The translations under genes and the position numbers were made by a program. A DNA stretch of 15,595 nucleotides, from the NCBI GenBank assembly GCA_900757905.1, contig CAAEPN010000055.1, positions 1 through 15,595 on the forward strand. Direction: 5' to 3'. This document shows positions 1 through 9,200 of the stretch, in pieces (the first letter of the stretch is position 1; every line of letters starts with the position of its first letter). The DNA comes from Clostridia bacterium. GTDB lineage: Bacteria > Bacillota > Clostridia > Oscillospirales > CAG-382. The notes beneath the pieces were generated by a model. That model had not been told where the DNA came from and did not search any database. It saw only the letters and a list, made by a program, of their open reading frames with translations.

Positions 1-437
1 GTGCCGACCGGCGTCCATTCTGCCCCGCCATAGTCGATATCATTGGTGAGAACGAAATAGGCGTTCAGATATTCGCCGGAGGTATCCGCGTTGATGACGG
101 TCGAAAACCGTCTTAGATCCGCTGCATTGGAAAGCAAATAGGGGGATTCTTCCGTTCCTTCGCCATTAAAAAAAACGGAGGTCAAAAAAGCGTTATTTTC
201 TGCGTTTTCAGCAGACCTCTCCGCTTCGCCAAGTGCAACAGACGGTTCAATCAGCGGTTCCGGAAGTTCATACGCTAAACTTTTGGAAAGTGCCTTTACG
301 TTTTCCGGTTCAAATACGGTCATATCTTCGCCGGTTTCAACGCCGAACTCAAGCTCTGCCGCGATTGCCGGGAAACAAAACGCCACAGACGAAAATACCG
401 TCGCGAAGCACAAAATCAAAGCTAAGCATTTTTTCAT
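1..437 (-). CDS. Secreted protein, N-terminal part (runs off the left edge), GLUG/adhesin-like segment
   Basis: Only the first 145 residues are inside the window. They begin with a clear Sec signal peptide: MKK, a hydrophobic core LALILCFATVFSSVAF, and an AIA-A cleavage region near residue 26. A variable stretch rich in E and A follows to about residue 88. The segment at residues 91-145 then reads NGEGTEESPYLLSNAADL ... YFVLTNDIDYGG ... WTPVG. This G-x-G-T-x-x-x-P-Y-x-I/L ... L-x-x-F ... F-x-L-x-N-D-I-D ... W-x-P-V/I-G pattern is typical of the lead-in to GLUG-type beta-helix repeats in large bacterial surface proteins. The ATG at 435-437 was chosen because AAAGGAG lies 11 bases upstream (449-455) and a near-perfect promoter lies further upstream. 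The first 36 residues match those of the protein starting at 12662 in 30 positions. The function is not known. An extracellular adhesin or surface protein is the best guess, and the anchor is outside the window. Confidence 0.85.
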   Translation of the reverse strand, partial: MKKCLALILCFATVFSSVAFCFPAIAAELEFGVETGEDMTVFEPENVKALSKSLAYELPEPLIEPSVALGEAERSAENAENNAFLTSVFFNGEGTEESPYLLSNAADLRRFSTVINADTSGEYLNAYFVLTNDIDYGGAEWTPVG

Positions 438-456
438 GGGGGACTGCACTCCTTTT
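331..456 (-). repeat. Shared RBS and signal-peptide block, copy 1
   Basis: The first 107 bases of this gene (331-437) align without gaps to 12556-12662, the first 107 bases of the broken giant gene. In the best stretch, coding for SSVAFCFPAIAA, only one base in about 38 differs. The leader next to the start also matches (AAAGGAGTGCAGTCC in both). Upstream of that the leaders diverge until the promoters, which again match. After about residue 37 the proteins are unrelated. This looks like a duplicated or recombined expression and export cassette. Confidence 0.75.
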
Positions 457-523
457 ACCAATTTAAATTGTTAGGGTAATTTTGTGTCACATCTGCAAAC
501 CATTTATTCCGGATAACACCTGT

Positions 524-552
524 ATTATACAACAAAAACCAATAATTGTCAA
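524..552 (-). promoter_or_regulatory. Sigma-A promoter for the partial gene at the left edge
   Basis: On the minus strand there is a perfect -35 box TTGACA (547-552), a 17-base spacer and a perfect -10 box TATAAT (524-529). It lies about 87 bases upstream of the ATG at 437. The T-rich spacer ends GTTG, as it does in the promoter at 12771-12799. Confidence 0.9.
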
Positions 553-612
553 CAAGATAATCTCACTGTGTTAAAAAACAGCTTTTAATTCTCCTGTTTT
601 TTGAAATTGCAC

Positions 613-644
613 CGGGTTTTGCCCGAAAAGCTGCGGGAGCTTTT
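613..644 (-). terminator. Two further small hairpins beyond the main terminator
   Basis: Two back-to-back hairpins lie downstream of the hairpin at 656-692 in the leftward direction. One is AAAAGCT-GCGGG-AGCTTTT (626-644, 7-bp stem), ending in a T run. The other is CGGG-TTTTG-CCCG (613-625, 4-bp stem). Together with the main hairpin they may form a tandem terminator that insulates the promoter at 524-552. The 626-644 hairpin is symmetrical and could work on either strand. Confidence 0.45.
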
Positions 645-655
645 GCAGCAAACAG

Positions 656-692
656 AAAGGCCGTCACAAGCAAATCACTTGTGACGGCCTTT
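656..692 (-). terminator. Hairpin terminator after the GH99-like surface gene
   Basis: A perfect 15-bp stem (AAAGGCCGTCACAAG at 656-670 pairing with 678-692) has a 7-base loop. It begins 16 bases beyond the stop codon of the leftward 709-5901 gene. On the minus strand the stem is followed by TTTCTGTTT, a moderate U tract. The stem is AT-flanked on both sides, so it could act in both directions. Confidence 0.85.
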
Positions 693-708
693 TATAACCG
701 TTTAGCGC

Positions 709-3700
709 TTAGTCTGCAAGCGTAATCGAAATATCCTTAACCAGATATTCAACGCCGGCGCCCTCTGCGAATTTGCCCCAGATCTCGAAGCAATCATCCG
801 CATTCGCGGTATAATTCTCCGGAACCTTCACGGTTTCCTCCACCGAGATCCAGCCGTCGCCCGACGAACGGTCAGACTGGTTGGCAAACGTATGATTTGA
901 AATGCTCGGATCTTCGGTCGTACCATAGCGGAAGTTACCGCCGATGATGGTATTCGAAAATTCCTTGCCGAGCATATTCTTCAACGGATACAGCTTGTAG
1001 GTGACCTTATAGGAGGCTCCGGCAATAAACTGCATTTTTACGTTTAAGTAGGTATATTGCTCTCCCTCCTCGACGCACTCAACCTTGAAAACCTTGGCAG
1101 ACGCATTGTCCGGATCTTCGGTGGTGGCGATCTTACCGGTCGATTTGCTGGTCACTTCGATGCCCTCCGGCAGCTTTTCCACGTCGGTGATGACAGCCGA
1201 GGTCGGCTTGGTCGCCGTAACCTGCTTGATTTCTTCAGGTTTTGGCCGTTCCTTCGGCACATAGCCTTCGAGCTTATACAGGCGAATGTACGCTATTTCA
1301 TACTTTTCGGCTGCGGCAAACGGGTCAAAACGAATCGTGGTAACATCGCCCGTCCACTTGGAGCAAGTCATAAGATTGAAGGTAACCTCCACGATTTCCC
1401 CCTCATTGGTGAATGCCGGGATCTCGTACAAGCTGGAAACGCCCTTTGCGGCTTCCCAGTTTGTGCTCTGCTTAGTCACGAAGAAGAACTGCGGCGTATG
1501 CTTTTCAAGTCCTTGGCGATAGCGTACACCGATAACACAGACCTGATAGTCATTTGCGTCGAAGGAAACAGAATGATAAACCGACGGGTCGCCGTTGGTA
1601 CCGGTTGCGGTAAGCGCGCCGTTTTCAATCGTAAGCCCGGTGCTGTTGTGTGCGCTCCACTCCATGGTATCCGAAGCATTGTTGAAAATCCATTGGTTTT
1701 TGTCGTTCACTTCGAGAAGTTTGCCGGCGGTCGTGTCAGCCTTGGTGCAGTAAACGTAATCGATATCAACATCGGCATTGGTTCCGAACGGGTCGAAACG
1801 GATGCCGGTAATCGTGCCGGAATACAGGGTGTTGGAGGCCATTTCGAAGACAACCTCAACGGTATCGCCGTCTTTTTTGCCTTCAATGTTATATTTGCCG
1901 TTGACGCACTTGTCAGCCGTGTAGTTCTTGCTTGCAGCTGTTACGAAGAAGAGCTGCGGACCGCCGGTTCTGACCGCTTCATTAAGCTTAACGCCAACCG
2001 TGATTTGGTTGTAATCGGTTGCCTTATAGCCGACGGAATGATAGATAGCCGGGTCGTTATTGGTGGGCTTTAAGTGTAAGAAGCCGCCCGAAACGGAGGC
2101 CGAGCTGTTCTGGAGCGTCCAGTCCTCCATTTCGCCGTCAATTGCGAAATCCCACTTATTGGGTTCGCGCGAGATCATCATCTGATATTCTTCGTCCGTA
2201 CCGGCTTGGACAGCGATGGTTGCGCCCTTCATGGTGTACTTCCAGCCGATAAGGTCACATAATTTCTTCATGTGGAATACCGGAAGCCCGTCGCGGAGTT
2301 TGAACGTATAGCCGAGAGCTTGTTCCTTGCCGTCGACCGTCACCTTATCGCTGCCGACCGTGAACACGATGGTCTTTTCATCGACAGTCTTCAAGGTGAG
2401 CTTGCCGGCATCACGGTTCCATTCATGATAGAGGCGGAGCGACGAGTAGAAGCCTCTGCCTTCGTCTCTCTGACCGACCACTTCATAATCGCCGTCATCA
2501 AGCACCTTGATCTTGAAGGTGAACGAAAGCTTGGTGCCGTTGACCTCGACCGCCGGTGTGGTGGATTCGTCCTCAGTCGGGAAGTTCATGAACTCGATGA
2601 GAGAGATTTCAAACGAACCGGCCTTGGTCTGCGGATCGATACGGAAGCCGGTAACGAGTCCCGTCCACTTCGCGCACGAGGTCATGTTGATGTAGTAATC
2701 GACAAACTTATCGGTTTCGGTGATTGCAGCCGTCTTGTACTTGGTGTTATCCATGGACGTTTCTGCTGCCGTTGCAAAGAAGATCTCAAAGCTTGCCTTT
2801 TCGCTGTTCTTCATGCGGATATGGAGAATCGGAGCGTCTGCTGCATTGAGCGCTTCAAAGTCCTTCGCGGCAATCGCATAGTCGCTTTCCGTGCTCGAAC
2901 CGGTGATAGCGCCGTTCTTGACTTCATAAGAAGAGAGTCCGTGGTTTGCCTTCCACTTTTCGGCATCCTCAGCTTTCGACATATCGTAGCTGCGAACAGC
3001 GACGAGATCCCTTCCGGAAAGGTTGGAATCGTCCTCGGCCGTGTCGGATTTTTCAAACTGGAACCAACGGATGACCGAGCGGTGCGGCGGATAAAGGTGG
3101 GTGACGCGGTCGATCTGATCGGCTGTTGCGCGCACGTCAAGTGCCGTGTGGTCACTCGTGTCGTCGGTGAAGGTCAGACGGATGTTTTCAAGGTAATCAA
3201 AGCCGATGTTCTGCGTCGGCAGGACATACGTACCTTCGGAATACTCGTTGGTGGTGGAAACGATAAGCGTGTTATCCATCCACGTGCCGGTATTCATTTC
3301 GGAAAGCTCTTTCTTGATCTCTTGGCAGACCTTCAAATGGTCTTCCTTGGTGATGATCGGGTCACGCGAATGGTTGCGTCCCACATCATTGAAGCCGATG
3401 GAAACGGTCGGAATGTGATGGCTGCCGGCTGCGTGGGCGCTTTTAAGGTCGGTGCGGTTGCAGTTGATCTGATGCTCGGCACTGTAACCGTTGGGACCCC
3501 AATGGTAACCGTAGGTCGCGTCGTAGCCGAGATCCTTTATACCGGAATAGGTACCCGCGGGGTTTGCGCCCTGCGTCGAAGCAAGAAGGATAAGGCCGTC
3601 ATAGCCGATCTTCTTAAGCTCCTCGTTCATGAATTCAACAGCCTTGCGCGCGCCCTCTGCGCCGCCGAAGGCCTTTTCAAAGTTGCTCCGGTTCCAAATC

Positions 3701-5901
3701 GTGAGAACCGCCTTGTTGTCAAGACGCGCATAACGCGGATCGGAGAAGTAATATTCCATCCAATAGTTCCAGATGTAATCGCGGAACTGTTCGAATGACG
3801 TGCAGTCCTGACCGTTGTTTTCCCACATGATGCAGAAATCGACAAGGTCGCTGTACTTGGCCATCATGTAGCCGTCGTGGAGCGCATAATACGAATGGCG
3901 CATCTTCTTGATCGGCTCTTTAACATTGGCACTCGGGCAGTACCAGCACGCGTGCATAAAGTCGATGCCGTGTTCGGCAAGCCATTTCAGCTCCCAATCA
4001 GCCGTCTCGCGCAAGCCTTCGTCGTAGTAGCCGATGTACGGTTCAAATTCCGGGAAAGAGCTGACCGAATCCCAGCCCTCGCCGGAATGTTGGTCGCGCC
4101 ACAGCCAGCACACGTTGGTGCCGATGTTGTAATCCTTGCTCTCGGCAACCTGCGGATAGGACGGATAGTCGTCATGGTCGATGATGTTGCAGATCTGAAC
4201 GTCGTCAAACCACATAACGGCATCGGTCTTGGGTGCAAAGCTTACAGTCACGCCGTCAAAGCTCTTGTCGTTTATCTCGATGGTCGCTTTCTTCTTGCCG
4301 TTGACATAGATGTCGGCTGTTCCGGCATTCGTGTCAGCCTCGATATGGAGGTTCTGCCATACGTTGGCGCGGAAATCGTTGACCATGTTGTCGCCGACAT
4401 AAATCTTGCCGTCGCGCGTTTCAAACGTAATGGCCTTTTCGCCGCCGGAGGTAAGAGAAACGGAAGCACCGTCGGTCTTTTCCGGAAGAAGGATCATGGT
4501 CTCAAAGCTGATTTTTCCGGCAATCGGCGTGAACGAACGGGAGGCCGTCGAGGTTTCGCCGGCTTTGGTCTCGCTCTTGACGCTGACAAGGTCATAGCCG
4601 CGTTCGGATTCGGTTTTCGTGAGCTTCCAATCGCCGGTGACGTTCCACATGGCAGGCGCGTCGCCCGTGCCTTCGGCGATAAAGTGTTCGCTTAATGCAT
4701 AGTTCTTCGAAAGACGGGCGTTGTACAGCTTGACATAGCCCTTGCCCTTCTTTTCCGTGCCGAGAACAAGGCGCGAAATATCGCCGTCGCCGACTTTCAC
4801 GGTGCCGCAGTCGGTGTTGTTCAAAACGAGGTGTGCCGTGCGGTTGTCAAGGTCGATATCCATAACCGCCTTGAAGCCGCCCGAAACTTCGGTGGGAACA
4901 TCCACCGTCGTGGCTTTTTCTTCAGCACCGACGAGAACCCATTTGCCGTTCTTGGGCGTGATCGAAACGATCTTGTTTTCGTCTTCGTCCTCAAATGCCA
5001 CATAGGCCGTGCCGTCATCGGAGAAGGCACCGAAATACAGCTCTAAATGCAACAATCCGTCGCGCTCGGTCTTAAACTTACGGATAAGAGAACCGAAAGC
5101 TGTATCCGTCGTGTCATGGATATACGAGCGGTATGTACCGGAGGTGTTAAAGAGGTCAAAGCGATAGTCATAGTCCCAGCCGTTGGCAAGACCGGTCGGG
5201 CCGTTTTCGCTCATCATATCAATGATGTAATACGCGTCGGAAAGCGTGCGGACAGCCTTTTTATCAAAGGATTTCTGCACACGCTTGTCGGCAAGCGCGA
5301 TACGGACAGCCATGGCTGAAATTTCGCTGCGAAGCAGCTTGGAATCCGGCGCAAACGTGCCGTAATTGTCGTTACCGGTCAGAATGCCGGCACGATAGAG
5401 CTTGAATACCTTTTTGCCGTAAGACGAGCCTTCGCCGACATCGGGCAGCGACTCGACCGTGTTGATAGCCGGCAGCTCACCGCATACGTCGGCAAGCAGC
5501 TCTGCCATTTCGGAACGCTTGATGGTGCGTTCGTAGTCCTCGTAGCGGCCGTCCTTAAGGAAGCCGTTGGCAATGGCATAGTTGACATACTTTGCGTACC
5601 ATTCGCCGTCTGCGTCGGGAATGGCCTTGCCATTCAGATTTTCATAGATACGCGCGGCAATGGTGACACCCTCTGCGATCGTAAGCGTACCGTTCGGGTT
5701 GAACGTGGAAGCGCTGTCGCCCTGCATGATGCCGTATTCGTAGGCATCCTTGACGCTGGTTGCGTACCATTCGGTCTGCGGCACGTCAGAAAACATGCCC
5801 TCCGTGTAATCCTTGCTCTTGGCAAAGTCTGCATGGACGCATGTTGCAAGTGTGAGCGCCGCCGTAAGACCGGCTGCGAAGGCTAACATTTGTTTTTTCA
5901 T
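709..5901 (-). CDS. SLH-anchored multimodular surface protein with a GH99/WbsX-like catalytic domain
   Basis: Intact, 1730 residues. Modules in order: Sec signal peptide 1-24 (cleavage after CVHA); three SLH repeats about 36-205, which bind secondary cell-wall polymer; two laminin-G-like sandwiches about 240-405 and 410-575; a GH99/WbsX-like barrel about 590-915; a beta-sandwich module about 975-1105; a copper-amine-oxidase-like stalk domain about 1117-1240; two more copies of the sandwich module about 1247-1387 and 1398-1544; and a C-terminal CBM4/9-like sandwich about 1575-1730. The barrel carries NVCWLWRDQH, HGIDFMHACWYCP, VLTIWNRSNF and NEYSEGTY. The glutamates E886 and E889 of NExxEGT have the spacing of the two catalytic glutamates of GH99 endo-alpha-mannosidases (EWHEG). 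By family knowledge it would cleave alpha-mannose-type glycans outside the cell. The substrate is inferred, and a WbsX-like glycan enzyme of other specificity is possible. The ATG has AAAGGAG 8 bases upstream. Transcription appears monocistronic. Confidence 0.9.
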   Translation of the reverse strand: MKKQMLAFAAGLTAALTLATCVHADFAKSKDYTEGMFSDVPQTEWYATSVKDAYEYGIMQGDSASTFNPNGTLTIAEGVTIAARIYENLNGKAIPDADGEWYAKYVNYAIANGFLKDGRYEDYERTIKRSEMAELLADVCGELPAINTVESLPDVGEGSSYGKKVFKLYRAGILTGNDNYGTFAPDSKLLRSEISAMAVRIALADKRVQKSFDKKAVRTLSDAYYIIDMMSENGPTGLANGWDYDYRFDLFNTSGTYRSYIHDTTDTAFGSLIRKFKTERDGLLHLELYFGAFSDDGTAYVAFEDEDENKIVSITPKNGKWVLVGAEEKATTVDVPTEVSGGFKAVMDIDLDNRTAHLVLNNTDCGTVKVGDGDISRLVLGTEKKGKGYVKLYNARLSKNYALSEHFIAEGTGDAPAMWNVTGDWKLTKTESERGYDLVSVKSETKAGETSTASRSFTPIAGKISFETMILLPEKTDGASVSLTSGGEKAITFETRDGKIYVGDNMVNDFRANVWQNLHIEADTNAGTADIYVNGKKKATIEINDKSFDGVTVSFAPKTDAVMWFDDVQICNIIDHDDYPSYPQVAESKDYNIGTNVCWLWRDQHSGEGWDSVSSFPEFEPYIGYYDEGLRETADWELKWLAEHGIDFMHACWYCPSANVKEPIKKMRHSYYALHDGYMMAKYSDLVDFCIMWENNGQDCTSFEQFRDYIWNYWMEYYFSDPRYARLDNKAVLTIWNRSNFEKAFGGAEGARKAVEFMNEELKKIGYDGLILLASTQGANPAGTYSGIKDLGYDATYGYHWGPNGYSAEHQINCNRTDLKSAHAAGSHHIPTVSIGFNDVGRNHSRDPIITKEDHLKVCQEIKKELSEMNTGTWMDNTLIVSTTNEYSEGTYVLPTQNIGFDYLENIRLTFTDDTSDHTALDVRATADQIDRVTHLYPPHRSVIRWFQFEKSDTAEDDSNLSGRDLVAVRSYDMSKAEDAEKWKANHGLSSYEVKNGAITGSSTESDYAIAAKDFEALNAADAPILHIRMKNSEKASFEIFFATAAETSMDNTKYKTAAITETDKFVDYYINMTSCAKWTGLVTGFRIDPQTKAGSFEISLIEFMNFPTEDESTTPAVEVNGTKLSFTFKIKVLDDGDYEVVGQRDEGRGFYSSLRLYHEWNRDAGKLTLKTVDEKTIVFTVGSDKVTVDGKEQALGYTFKLRDGLPVFHMKKLCDLIGWKYTMKGATIAVQAGTDEEYQMMISREPNKWDFAIDGEMEDWTLQNSSASVSGGFLHLKPTNNDPAIYHSVGYKATDYNQITVGVKLNEAVRTGGPQLFFVTAASKNYTADKCVNGKYNIEGKKDGDTVEVVFEMASNTLYSGTITGIRFDPFGTNADVDIDYVYCTKADTTAGKLLEVNDKNQWIFNNASDTMEWSAHNSTGLTIENGALTATGTNGDPSVYHSVSFDANDYQVCVIGVRYRQGLEKHTPQFFFVTKQSTNWEAAKGVSSLYEIPAFTNEGEIVEVTFNLMTCSKWTGDVTTIRFDPFAAAEKYEIAYIRLYKLEGYVPKERPKPEEIKQVTATKPTSAVITDVEKLPEGIEVTSKSTGKIATTEDPDNASAKVFKVECVEEGEQYTYLNVKMQFIAGASYKVTYKLYPLKNMLGKEFSNTIIGGNFRYGTTEDPSISNHTFANQSDRSSGDGWISVEETVKVPENYTANADDCFEIWGKFAEGAGVEYLVKDISITLAD

Positions 5902-5926
5902 TTCCTACTCTCCTTTATTTTGGCGT

Positions 5927-5942
5927 GTCAGCCAAGACTGAC
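5927..5942 (-). promoter_or_regulatory. Small hairpin in the leader of the GH99-like gene
   Basis: GTCAG (5927-5931) pairs with CTGAC (5938-5942) across a 6-base loop. It sits between the predicted transcription start and the ribosome binding site. The stem is only 5 bp, so it may stabilise the mRNA 5' end or simply be chance. Confidence 0.25.
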
Positions 5943-5965
5943 TTTTGCCTTATTTCGGTACTATT

Positions 5966-5994
5966 ATTCTATCACAGTTTTGCACAAAAAGAAA
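5966..5994 (-). promoter_or_regulatory. Candidate extended -10 promoter for the GH99-like gene
   Basis: The minus strand reads TGATAGAAT (5966-5974), an extended -10 element (TGnTATAAT with one mismatch). The -35 region 17 bases further upstream is poor (TTTCTT at 5989-5994), as is common when an extended -10 is used. It would give a leader of about 60 bases before the ATG at 5901. Weaker than the other promoters in this window, which would fit dependence on an activator. Confidence 0.45.
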
Positions 5995-6193
5995 TTGACA
6001 AATTAAACGAAAATCATTCGGTATTTTGTACAATATCACGAAAATCGTTGTTGTTTTACGTTTGTTTCTTTTTATTTGTGTAATTTTTAGCTAATTTTTT
6101 TCAAAAAACAATCGAATAATACAAAAACAACCCAAAACTTTGAAAAATAATTTTCGATAATTTTGGAAGTTGCTTTCCTACGATCGGCGCACA

Positions 6194-6224
6194 AAAAGAG
6201 CAGCCGCTTTGCGACTGCTCTTTT
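6194..6224 (-). terminator. Intrinsic terminator after the broken giant SLH gene
   Basis: AAAAGAGCAG (6194-6203) pairs with CTGCTCTTTT (6215-6224). After one mismatch the inner CGC/GCG pairs close a 3-base loop. On the minus strand it ends in a run of five T. It begins about 30 bases beyond the stop codon of the leftward gene. Confidence 0.85.
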
Positions 6225-6252
6225 GATCGTTATTTAGTAGATCGGTGCTTAA

Positions 6253-9200
6253 TTATTCAATGATGATATAAGCAATACCGAATTCCTGAGCCGCGTCGAA
6301 CGGGTCGAAGCGAATCTGTTTAATGGTGTTAGCGAACTGTGCGTTTCCGTTAGCCGAAACGATGTAATCAACCACACCGTTTTCGTGTTCAGTACCCTTA
6401 TTGGCTCTGATGAATCTCTCAGCAGCCCAACCGCCGGAAGGTGTTACAAAGAACACACCCGGAGCAGGCGTAACCTTGGAGGAATCCCACTTCAAGCCAA
6501 AGGTAATCTGGGTAATTTCCTTACCGTTGAGTTCACCAACGAGGTCGGTGAGGTAAACGATCGGGTCATTCGACTTACCGGTAGCCCATGCAACGCCGTC
6601 TTTCACGGTCATCTTCTCAGCCGTGCAGTTGCCCAGAGAAACAGCTGCTGCGATATCGTCAGCGTAGTATCTCTTCTTCTTGGACTCGATCTCAGCCTCG
6701 GTAACCACTCTCTTGCGGTTAGCCGGTTCAGCGATACGGTTCACGATAGCGGCAATCTCAGCGCGGGTGATGTTGGATTCCGGTAAGAAGTTATACTTCT
6801 CATCCGAACCGATTACGATACCGGCGTTGTAAAGCTTGAGAACTGCGCTGTAGGTAGCGTCCTTCTTATCGAGATCCGGCACTTCGGTGAACACGTTCAT
6901 CTTAGCGTAGAAGTCGTTCGGGAGCGCCTTAGCCATGATAGCGGCGACCTGCTTTCTGGGAGCCGGTACGTCGTATTCGGCATACTGATTAGCCTTGATA
7001 ATGCCTGCGCGGACAGCAGCGTCAACGAACGGTTTGAACCAATCGCCTTCGGTTGCAGCCTTCGGAAGCTCCTTGCCGTTGTAGATGTAGTTGAGACGAA
7101 CTGCGAGGGTAATTGCTTCTGCAATGGTAACCGAGCCGTTCGGTTCAAAGGTGGTAGCGGTGGTACCCTCAACGAAGCCGAGCTTATAAGCATTGGCAAC
7201 TTCAGAGTGGAACCAGTCGCTCGAGGTTACGTCGGTAAACGGCATAGCGTCTTTGTTGACAACCGGGAAGTTGACCTTCGCGCCGGTCACATCATCCATG
7301 CTTGCCGGAACGGTATCAGTGAACATAATCCAGTCGATATCGACCGTACCCTTCACATCGCCGTCAAGCGAGAAGAAGAGGGCGGTAATGGTATCCTTCC
7401 AGCCTTCCTTAGCGCCCATGTCGTAAACGAGCATGGAGTAATCGCCGTCGGTTAACTTCTGGGTCTCTGCATTTGCTTCGGAGAAGCCGGAGCCGTCGTT
7501 GTGGAAGTAAATACGGAAGTTGTTGTTGGAAAGTCCGGAGTGCTTTGCCTTAACAACGATGTACTTGTGAGTAGCAGCGTCGATAGCAAGCGTGCCGGTG
7601 AAGAGAGCCGGGCTGTCAGACGAGCCAGCCTTCTTGCCGAGCGAGTTGTAGGAAAGAACGCTGGAGTTCATGCCGACAAGCGACATCTGGCGAAGATCCT
7701 TGAAGAAGTCTTTTTCGTATTCTTCATCGAAGTTGAAGAGGATCGTGCCTTCTGCCTTGGATTCCGAAAGAACGGTCTTTGCGCTGCCGCCGGAGGTAAT
7801 GCCGCCGACTTCGTACTGGGTACCGTCGTTCTTGACGTCGGAAACCGTGTTGTCGTACTTGTAGCCGCTGCCGCTGCCGCCCTTGTTGGTATTGTTCTTG
7901 TTGCCGGAGTTATCGACAACCTTGTTAGCGGTTGCAGTTGCGGAATCGATATCGGTAAGAAGAATGCTGTTGGCTTTCTTAGCCTTGGGAAGAGCGAGGT
8001 ATGCTTCGCTAATCGGTCTTGCGACCTCCGAAAGGTCGATCACGGCATAGCCGTTTGCATTGGTGGTTGCAGTGATGTTCTGTTCGCCGTTTGCGCCGGT
8101 GTAGACAAACTCTACTTTAACACCCTTTTCGGTGCCGACCTTAACGAGAATAGCGGTGTGCGAAGCTTCGATGCCGGTAACCGGATACTTGTTGACGGAA
8201 CCGTCTTCGGTCGGGTTGGTGTCAACCGTCTTATCCCATACGGCATAGAGGGTAATGTCGCCGACAATACCGAAGGTAGTCTTGACATCGCTTCTGTCAT
8301 CTGCAGACTTAGCCCAGCCTAAGAAGGTATAGCCTTCGCGAACCGGCTTTTCGGAGATGGTGTACTTGCTGCCCATTGCAATCTTGGTAGCTTCCGGCAT
8401 ACCGGTAACGGTATCCGTGGTGTTTGCGTTAAAGGTTACAGTCGGAGCTGCAAGGAGCTGAACATAAGAGATACGGAAGTTCTGACCGGAGGTCTTGCAC
8501 GGGTCAACGTAGATCGAAACAACCTCTTTTGCCGTGCGCCACTTACCGGCAGTATTGCAGGTATCGTCGTTCTTGAAGTCGAACGAAACGTTCTTGAAGT
8601 TATCAAGTCCGTCATAAGTTACAAACTTATTGAAGGACTGTGCTTCTGCGTAGCCATAGCCATTGGTATCGTAACCCATGATGACTTCTTCGCCCTGGTC
8701 GTTAATAAACTTGGTCTTGTAGAAAATCTTTGTAGAAGCAGGAGAAGCACTGGACATACGGATGATGACCGTCGAATACTCTTGTGCGTCCAGATTGAGA
8801 CCCGTCATGTGGATACGGTAGTCGTTAACAGTCGGCTTGATTTCATCGTAATCGTCGCCGCGTGCAACCACATTGCTGGAGAGCTTGTGATCGCCCTTGT
8901 TACCGAAGGTCCACTTAACGCCCTTGCCCCATACGGCGTAAACGTCAATGTTCGTGCCGGAGGGAACCATAACGGAGGTGATGAGGTTTGCGGATTCATC
9001 GGAATCCGCCCAACCTAAGAAAGTATACGAGGAATCGGCTCTGGTCGGGATGACTTCGGAAAGTGCGGTCGTGCCGTAGCCTTCTTGAACATCCGGTAAG
9101 CCGGTGACCGTATCGGTCGTGCCTGCGTGATAGGTGATCGAGCCTTTTTCTGCCTGATTCGTGATCTGAACAAGCAAGGTAGCTTTCACACTGAGGTTGT

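Larger units (their letters stand above)
5902..6252. other. AT-rich intergenic region between the two giant surface genes
   Basis: About 350 bases with no convincing gene. From right to left it holds the terminator of the broken giant gene (6194-6224), a strongly A/T-rich stretch (about 6050-6180), a pair of direct repeats ACGAAAATC (6007-6015 and 6038-6046), a candidate extended -10 promoter (5966-5994), a small leader hairpin (5927-5942) and the ribosome binding site AAAGGAG (5910-5916) of the GH99-like gene. Confidence 0.7.

Noticed and set aside
2272..3798. Long open frame on the plus strand (about 500 codons) antisense to the GH99-like gene; similar long plus-strand frames at 1057-2073, 3877-4695, 7501-8322 and 9127-10320
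   Set aside because: They lie wholly opposite clear coding sequence with recognisable domains, have no ribosome binding site or promoter that I could see and give no sensible protein. They are mirror images of codon bias.
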